From: Stramenopiles sp. TOSAG23-6
Taxonomy: Eukaryota > Sar
Length of the DNA: 10,909 nucleotides
Assembly: GCA_900128565.1 (NCBI GenBank)
Contig: LT636286.1
Coordinates: 1-10,909, forward strand
Direction: 5' to 3'
In this document: piece by piece, positions 1 through 6,700 of the stretch
Layout of the letters: each line of letters starts with the position of its first letter
How positions within the stretch are numbered: the first letter of the stretch is position 1
Notes under the pieces: generated by a model
Database searches by the model: none
Told to the model about the DNA's origin: nothing
Seen by the model: only the letters and a program-made list of their open reading frames with translations
Position numbers and translations under genes: made by a program

Positions 1-300
1 GTACGAAATTTTGTACCTAACGATTTTTTTTTGAAATATTTTTCCAAAATACATTGTTTTGGATTTTTTCAATTCTTTCCGTTGCTCCATTACTCATGAT
101 TCCTCTCAGTGTTTGTTATACAGTTACATTAAAAAAAAAAAAAAAAACATACATACATACAAAATTCATAAAAAATTCATACAAAATTTCATACCTAACA
201 AAATTGTAACAATTTTTTTCATATATTTTTTCACAATACGTAAATTGTCAATTTTAAAAAAAAATCGAAAATTATACATTTTATCCGAATTAATTGTTAG
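1..300 (+). other. Probable intron sequence of the sideroflexin gene
   Basis: This is A/T-rich sequence with a 17-18 base A run after 130 and TACATACATAC repeats. Two branch-site-like ACCTAAC words (about 15-21 and 192-198) are each followed by T tracts, and TAG closes at 300. The window opens with GTACGA, which resembles the donor seen at 1583 (GTACGT). A patch at 60-131, read in the frame of tgg at 60, gives a Pro-containing hydrophobic stretch (VAPLLMIPLSV) like the sideroflexin helix before the last one. I found no phase-compatible GT joining it to the exon at 301, so I do not call it an exon. Confidence 0.45.
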
Positions 301-526
301 TGGATTTATTATATGGACATCTGTGCCATTAGGTATGGCCTTATATCCAGCAACTTCATTTGTTCCATCATCTGCTTTAGAGACTACATTTCATAACCCT
401 AACCCTACACAAAACCCTAACCCTACTACACAAAACTCTATATTAGCTACAGTAGGTTCAAAATCTGTAGAATTTTCTGAAAATAAAAATATTGATGTTT
501 TACTTCAATATAATAAAGGATTATAA
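301..526 (+). CDS. FSF1: Sideroflexin, C-terminal exon (partial gene)
   Basis: The last 75 or so residues match the C-terminus of sideroflexins, mitochondrial inner-membrane carriers (serine transport in the animal SFXN1 type; the yeast member is FSF1). Visible: a hydrophobic helix GFIIWTSVPLGMALYP, matching the family pattern of a final helix ending PL..ALFPQ; a following SALE (family 'LE'); and the terminal residues QYNKGL, equivalent to the family's closing FNKGL. Between them is a non-family Asn/Pro/Thr/Gln insertion. The exon start at 301 is chosen because TAG at 298-300 is the only AG after the branch-like CTAAC near 194-198; the reading frame stays open back to 59, but that part is A/T low complexity. 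Earlier exons lie left of the window. The family call is fairly sure; the exon edge is less so. The symbol is the fungal family name, not a proven orthologue. Confidence 0.72.
390..430 (+). repeat. Telomere-like CCCTAA units inside the sideroflexin exon
   Basis: Two blocks of aaccctaaccct are separated by acacaaa, giving the protein repeat NPNPTQNPNPT. CCCTAA is the common eukaryotic (including fungal) telomere repeat on its C-rich strand. The insertion lies between the family-conserved 'LE' and the conserved C-terminus, where sideroflexins tolerate length variation. Confidence 0.7.
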
Positions 527-564
527 AGATATTTTCTGAAAATAAAAATATTGATATTTTACTT
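472..564 (+). repeat. 34-bp tandem duplication across the sideroflexin stop codon
   Basis: Bases 472-505 and 531-564 are the same 34 bases (starting attttctgaaaataaa) with one difference (g/a), 59 bases apart. The first copy is coding (FSENKNIDVLL); the second lies just past the stop at 524-526. It looks like a recent slippage or duplication event. Confidence 0.85.
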
Positions 565-853
565 TAAAGTTACTATTTAATTAATTACAATTTCTGAAAA
601 AAGTAAATAATACGAAATATAAGCGAAATCAAAATGAAGGATATATTCGTTCAACGAAATTGACAAACCTGCTTTTGCTTCGAAGTGATTTCAAAAAATA
701 ATTCAAATTTCAAAAGTGTGGCGCTGTGCCGCTGCTCCTCTCCGCTCCACTCACTGTGTACAAAACATTTCGAATATACTTTGTAAGACTTACATTGAAT
801 CAACTGCTATATATATATATATTACATCAATTCAATTGAATATCAATACATAT
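527..853 (+). promoter_or_regulatory. Intergenic region, candidate promoter of the tyrosinase-like gene
   Basis: This AT-rich stretch holds the 3' flank of the sideroflexin gene and the 5' flank of the secreted-protein gene. A run of alternating TA at 808-823 lies 31-46 bases before the ATG at 854 and could serve as a TATA region. A short GC-richer patch (about 716-760) is the only compositional break. An ATG further up at 716 is in frame, but I reject it as the start because it would bury the signal peptide. Confidence 0.35.
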
Positions 854-3432
854 ATGATGATGAAAATACAAAACATTGTGTTTATTACTTTCACATTTCT
901 GTGTGTTTGTTTTACTGTGAACTCTCTTGGTGTATTTCGTCAAGGAGAGAAACTTACTCATAGTTTATCGCGCGGCCGCAGTAGCAGCTCTCGCAGTTCA
1001 TCGCGCAGTAGCAGTAGCAGTAGCAGCTCTCAAAGCCCCGCCTCGCGCCCACACCCCCATTTGCACCCACGCCGCCATGGCGGCCGCCCTGTTTCGCGCA
1101 GGTCGCCGCGCGTGAGCTCAGACACGGCGATACAGCCTGGAATCTTATTCATTAAAAGCGTGCGTACTAATTTATCGAACTGCTGGGAAGGTAGGCATGA
1201 AGGTCGATCTTGTGAAGCCTGGATAAGAATCAATGCCCCTCCAGGACGTAATCTACAAAATTTTGAAACTGAAGTACGCAAGGAATTTAGTAGGGATGGG
1301 GATTATACTAGATACATTGGATATGAAATGCCGTATAATACTTTGGATGACTTAATCCATGATTTAACGCACGGCCATATCATAACTGAAGTGCTCGAGA
1401 AATCGCAGATGAAGAAAAAAGAAAAATCAAGAACATTGCGTTCAATGAAATTGAAACCTCTAAAATTTATCGAATACCTTCAGGGTATACGAAATATAGG
1501 GATGCCTCTTTTGAGCCCACAAGAGCGGTCTAAAATTCAAGGTTATACATTTAATGACATCTATATAGAGTTCTATATAAAGGTACGTTTTTTTCCCTAA
1601 ACAATTTTGTACCAAAAAAAAAAGAAAAAACATTTGTAGATAATTCAGTACCTAACAATTTGTTTTTAACCAAAAAAAAAAAAAAATATTTCTCAAAAAT
1701 TCATGGATTTCAATCAGTAGATGCAATAAAACCATGGATACAGTTACGTGGGCCTGGATCTATAACAATTACAAATATTAGTATAACTGGGATTCCAGAA
1801 ATGGATACAGCTTCAGGAATTGGTAAACAAAAGAGAGATGCGTCAAAAAAAGCAGATGTATACCCGGAAATAGAATATTTCAGCTCCAGTGCAGGCAAGA
1901 TCGTGAAATGGGATGATAAAAAAAACTATAAAAAAAATGTTTCAGCTGCAGCCTTTACAACAAATTTGAAAATAGATTTTCAAAATTTGGAACATGTTAA
2001 AAAATCACTTTCCATTCTTGTTAAATTTTATGATCATGAGAGGGTTGGTAAGGATGACCTTATAACAAGTATGTACTTTACGCAAAGTATTAAGCAAGAG
2101 GTCGTTATTGAATCCGAAATGTGGTCGAATGACATCATCAATAGATCTATAACCCTAAGTAAATCACCTGTAACGGTAAAAAGTGTAAGCGTAAGTGTAA
2201 CAGTAAAAATTGATGGTTTTAAATTGCTGAAACCTCGTCCATTCCATTGGGCTTGTAATCAACGTAAAAGAAAAGATTTTCGTGATTTAACAGTAGCTGA
2301 AAAAGAAACACTTTTTGAAGCATTTAATGTTTTAAAAGGGACATCAAGCCAGGCAGAAGATTCACAAAATATTTATGATTCCTTTGCAGAAATTCATTCA
2401 AATAAGCAGAATCAGATTCAAGCATATGGAACATCAGCCTATCTTCCTTGGCATCGAAAGTTTCTATTTGAAATGGAGAGTGCTCTTCGTGATTTAAAGA
2501 CATATCACGGTGTATTTAAATGTATAACATTGCCATATTGGGATTGGGCTGAAGGTTCAGAATTGTGTGAACATGATCATTCTAAATGTAAGACTTTGGA
2601 TCAACATAACCCAGTGCTTAAATTAACTGGTGGGTCAGGAGGAGACCCAAACGATATAATGACGGAACACAACAAAAAAATAACGAAGCAATTCATAAAA
2701 GACGTGAAATCAAAGTGGGGTAATGTAGGTTGTTTGAGTGAAGTTTCTCCTTTCTTCAACTGGTTTGATACCAATGGTATATGTGTAATTCGTGGTAGTA
2801 ATTGGAGTTTGAAAGGAAAAGGATCTAAGCCTGGTGGTGGCGAAGGTGGTGGTGGTGGTGAAGGTGAAGGTGGTGGTGGTGGCGAAGGTGGTGGTGGTGA
2901 AGGCGGTGGTGTGAATCCTGGTCCATTACCTGGAATTTTTGCTCTATATGAAATGATTCACAATAACAAATCATATGGTCGTGCAGATGGATTTCGTCAA
3001 GCAATAGAAACTTTATCTACACAAATACTTCAAGCATTAGGTGGACACATTGGATCGGAATTTGCTGCACATGATCCGTTATTCTATATGCATTATGCAA
3101 ATGTTGATCGAATTTGGACTATGTGGAAAGATTGTCATTACGATGCTAGTTATGAGAAATATGATGGTGAAACAAAAAATGCGAAATTTGGTACAAAATT
3201 AGATAGTAAACTTTTATACAATCCTTATCCGGGTGTACATGCAAAAGACATAATTCCTACTTGGGATAAAAAAAAAACAACCATAAGGTATTATACCATT
3301 AGTCTAGGTGTGGTATATGTTAATGATGATATAATGCAAGAAACGAAAAGGCTACAAAAGATCCGAGGAGAAAAAATTCCTAATTTAGTATGTAAAAAAT
3401 ATAAAAAAAAAGGAAAAACATCCTATAATTAG
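854..3432 (+). CDS. Secreted tyrosinase-family protein with copper sites lost (C2-like + pseudo-tyrosinase), two exons
   Basis: Proposed join 854-1582 and 1744-3432, about 805 residues. The start at 854 (three ATGs in a row) gives a classic signal peptide: MMMK, then a hydrophobic core IVFITFTFLCVCF, with likely cleavage near VNS. Then come a Ser/Arg low-complexity tract, an unassigned region, and a C2-like beta domain (SITITNISI … ILVKFYDHERVGKDDLI). The tyrosinase domain (about 2221-3160) follows: CuA region EIH … YLPWHRKFLFEMESAL with LPYWDWAEG, then a Gly/Glu insert (2833-2910), then CuB region LGGHIGSEFAAHDPLFYMHYANVDRIW. Active tyrosinases oxidise phenols at a two-copper centre held by six His. 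Here the second CuA His is Tyr (2425-2427), the CuB His are Ser (3016) and Leu (3028), and the last (second His of the family's HH) is Tyr (3094). Family membership is sure; lack of catalysis is inferred. C2 is tentative. Confidence 0.75.
968..1130 (+). repeat. GC-rich low-complexity coding tract (Ser/Arg/Pro/His)
   Basis: An island of high GC and many CpGs in an otherwise very AT-rich window. It encodes a Ser/Arg repeat (AGC/AGT codons) followed by a Pro/His/Arg basic stretch. It contains GCGGCCGC twice (near 973 and 1080) and the perfect 14-base palindrome GCCGCCATGGCGGC at about 1070-1083. It sits straight after the signal peptide and is probably a disordered linker. Confidence 0.8.
1583..1743 (+). 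other. Intron of the tyrosinase-like gene (proposed)
   Basis: The donor is AAG|GTACGT at 1583, a strong consensus. A branch-like CTAAC sits in TACCTAACAATT near 1652-1656, and the acceptor is ATACAG at 1741-1743. This choice keeps the frame (phase 0) and joins …FYIK to LRGPGSITI. The earlier AGs at 1717 and 1720 look like more natural acceptors after T-rich sequence, but both put stops in frame at once. The intron carries A runs of 10 and 15, so an indel there would not affect the protein. Confidence 0.55.
2833..2910 (+). repeat. Gly/Glu minisatellite inside the tyrosinase domain
   Basis: Twenty-six codons of GGT/GGC with scattered GAA (pattern GGGEGGGGGEGEG). It lies between the CuA half and the CuB half, just before VNPGPLPG. 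The site is a surface loop in the family, so a flexible insert could be tolerated. The repeat is a likely hotspot for length changes. Confidence 0.9.
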
Positions 3433-3782
3433 AATTTCGTATTTCGACTTCCGTCGATCCAGTGCAAAAATTTGTTACGCGAAATGTCGTTTTTTAAGTA
3501 ACAAATCCGTACCATTTTTGTTACGTTTTGATTTTTGATGAAGGAATTTTTTTTGAAAGTTTGATTTTTGGTGAAGGATTTTTTTTTTAAACAAATAGTG
3601 CTCCTGTGTTGGTCGTGTTTACATCAAGTTATGGTGTTTGTTATTAATAAACATGAGTTATTGTAGTTTTTATAAGTAATGGAAATAAAATGAATAAATG
3701 TAACATGTTGATGTTTTTGTTGTGTTGTATGAATCAGTGTTAGTCAATGTATTTGCCAGTTGTGTTTATGAAGAGTTTGTGA
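3433..3782. other. Intergenic region before the Helitron gene, with short repeats
   Basis: No gene seen. It holds a small inverted repeat TCGAC-ttcc-GTCGA (3444-3457). TTGTTACG occurs twice (near 3472 and 3519), with the inverse GTAACAAA between them (near 3498). A direct repeat of about 28 bases (TTTGATTTTTGATGAAGGA at 3527 and TTTGATTTTTGGTGAAGGA at 3560, period 33) is followed by T runs. The Helitron promoter and possibly its left terminus should lie here or further left. I see no convincing 5' TC terminus. Confidence 0.5.
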
Positions 3783-6700
3783 ATGTCTGAGCTGTTTGAG
3801 CCAACTGAGCCGCCAGATCCTCCAGATCCCCCAGTTCCCCCGGATCCACCAGTGTTATATGTAAATACTACAAAGTTTCAGATGAAGAAGAAACCCAAGA
3901 CACCAAAGGAGAGGATGAGAGATAGCCGGAAGCGGGCAGCTAATTCCATAGCAAGAAAGGGGCAAAGAAGTAGGAAAAATCCTTCACGTCCAAAGACACC
4001 AAAGACACCAGCAAAAGAACGGATGCGAAAAATGAGGTGGAGGAAAGCTGAAGCTGCAAAGAAGAAATTGGCAGCTATAAAAGATGTGCAACCTGAAGTT
4101 GTTGTGCCAAAGGTGTTGTGTGGTTTTGAGCCAGTTGAAGATGTTGTTCAAGGTATGAGGAATATAAATATAACTGCAAAATCGCCACCTATAGTAGATG
4201 ATCTAAAAGTTGTAGCAGAAGGCATTGGAAATATCAATATAACTTTGGAATCAACACCTATAGTAGAAGATGTAAAAGTTGTAGCTGATTTCAATGTTGT
4301 ATATGAACAGTTGTATGAAGAGTTGTATGAGCAAGAATTATTAATGGAATTAGAGGATAAAGTGGCGACTGAGGTGGGGAAAAAACAAATGGAGCTCGAA
4401 GCACAAGCAATATTTAATTTTGATTCATTTCCCATATTTGTTGATGATGAAATACAGACAGGTATAGCTGAGCAGTGTATGGATTATGCTGAAGAAGAAT
4501 TTGAATATGAACAGTTGTATGAACAAGAATTATTAATGGATTTGGAGGGAAAATTGGCAACTGAGGTGGAAGATGTTGAGCCCCAACTTGATGTTGAGCG
4601 AAATGATGAGCTACGAAAGGCTGCTTTGAAAGATTTACGGTTTGATCGAAAGAATTCTGTTGCTGCAGAAAGGGAAAGAATTAGAAAATGTAAAGAATAT
4701 CATGATAAATTATTGGAGAAATGTAGAAGTAATAGACCTGCAGGTCTTCGTGGCGCAAATGTTGAAGAGGATTTGGCTGGGGCATTTAATGATATAGGTT
4801 GGATGAATGAGAGGTGTCCCGATTGTCAAGCTTATCTTTGGGCAGATGAGAGAAACAAAGATGGAACTTTTTCTGTGTGTTGTTCTAAAGGTCAAGTAAG
4901 GATTAAGCAGCAATATCCACCACTCAAATTGGTTAAGTTATATTCTGCTGCCAATGGTGAGTTGGAGTGTTCGAAAGAAGAAAAAAAGGAAGGAAAGACA
5001 TACATGCGTCATATTCGTCAGTTTAATAGTTGTCTTTCGTTTGCATCATTTTGTGTGCATGATGAATCCGTCTGCCGGTCAGCCGGTGGTGTTTCCGACT
5101 TTCGCTTGCAAGGGCAAGCGTATAAACTAATTGGTAGTTTGAATGCGCCTGAAGGAAAGAAACCAAAATTTTTACAAATATATTTTACAACAAGTGAAGA
5201 TGAGACAAAAAATTTCCTAGAGGCTGGAAATTTGGCAGACGACAAACGTCCTTTAATGATACAATTGGCTTCTATAGTCAAGGAAGAAAATGAAATATTC
5301 AAAATGTTTAAGTGGGCCAATGACACATTCCAGCAAGAATTGGTAGATGAAAAACATGATGATTGTCGTTCTGAAGATGTGGAGGGAAAAGTTGTTGGAT
5401 CCTTGGAATTAAGACTAACAGATAGTTCTCGCCCCAGTGGTGCACATGAAAGACAATACAACCTCCCTGTGGTAGAAGGTGAGGTAGCTGCAATTATTGC
5501 AGGTATTGATTCCCCATCATGTGATCAAAGGGAGATTCGCGTTCGTTCTGTTGCTTCTGATTCATGTGATAGAATCAGTAGTTGTCATGCTCTATATGAT
5601 CCGCTGACATACCCGTTGTTGCTTCCGAAAGGGACATGCGGATGGCATATTGGAATGAAGAAAGAAAATTGTAAGTCTTTGACTGCACGTCATTTCGCAG
5701 CGTATATGCTGTTTCAACGTGATATTCGTCGTGATGAAAGTGGTGAAATTATTCCGCTTTTGTCGAAGAATGGAAATGGGGAAATTGTTCAAAACATCAA
5801 GCTTGATTTTATACATTTAGGGGGTAGATTATATCAACAGTGGATTGTTGATCAATGGGTGAAAATTGAGGAAGGGAGGCTGAATTATTTAAGATTTAAT
5901 CAAAAACAGATAAAGGCTGAACTGTACCAAGAGTTAGAAGAGGCCATTGCTGACGGCGATGCCCACAATGCAGGACGGCGGATAGTGTTACCAGCAACTC
6001 ATAAGGGTTCTCCTCGGGACATGACTCAAAGGTTTGCTGATGCAATGAGAATTGTTGGTGGAATTCATAGTCCTGATATTTTTTTGACAATGACATGTAA
6101 TCCCCTCTGGCCGGAGATCCAGAGGGAAATACGAGTTGGGAGCACACCTCCTCCAGATTTGTGTTCTCGCGTATTTGCTCTTAAATTGAAGGAATTAACG
6201 GATGATTTATATAATAATGGAATACTTGGTGAACATGTTGCGCATGTGCATGTTATAGAGTATCAAAAGCGTGGTTTACCCCACGCTCACATTTTGTTAA
6301 TTTTAAAAGATGCTGATAGGCCGAAATGTGTGGAGGATATAGACAGATTGGTATGTGCTGAGATACCAGACCCTACCATTTCTAAAAATCATGCACGGCT
6401 CCATGCAATTGTTGTTGGGAATATGGTGCATCGGTGCAATAATCATTGTTTGGATGATTGTGGAAAATGTACGAAGGACTTCCCAAAAGATTACTGTAAG
6501 GAGACAAAAATGAGAGATGATTCATTTCCACAGTATCGTCGTCGGAAAGAAGAAGATGGTGGAATCATTGCAATTTCAAGAGGTAGAAAAATAACAAATC
6601 AAATGATTGTTCCGTATAATCCGTTTTTGAGTTTGAAATACAACTGTCATATCAATGTGGAAGTTTGTACTTCGATTTCTTCAGTGAAATATCTATTTAA

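Noticed and set aside
60-131. Possible penultimate sideroflexin exon (VAPLLMIPLSV)
   Set aside because: It resembles the family's Pro-containing helix, but no GT donor gives the phase needed by the exon at 301 and no AG precedes it in the window.
59-300. Coding extension of the sideroflexin frame to an ATG at 59
   Set aside because: The translation is Lys/Ile/Asn low complexity from A/T tracts and includes a branch-like site; it fits an intron better. A weak resemblance of ILKKNRK to the family just before the last helix is noted but needs an acceptor that is not there.
716-853. Upstream in-frame start at 716 for the secreted protein
   Set aside because: It would add 46 residues before a textbook signal peptide; the ATG triplet at 854 gives the hydrophobic leader at the true N-terminus.
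1030-1281. Minus-strand open frame of 83 codons over the GC-rich tract
   Set aside because: It is a shadow of the GC-rich exon; no family features, and the plus frame continues a signal-peptide protein.
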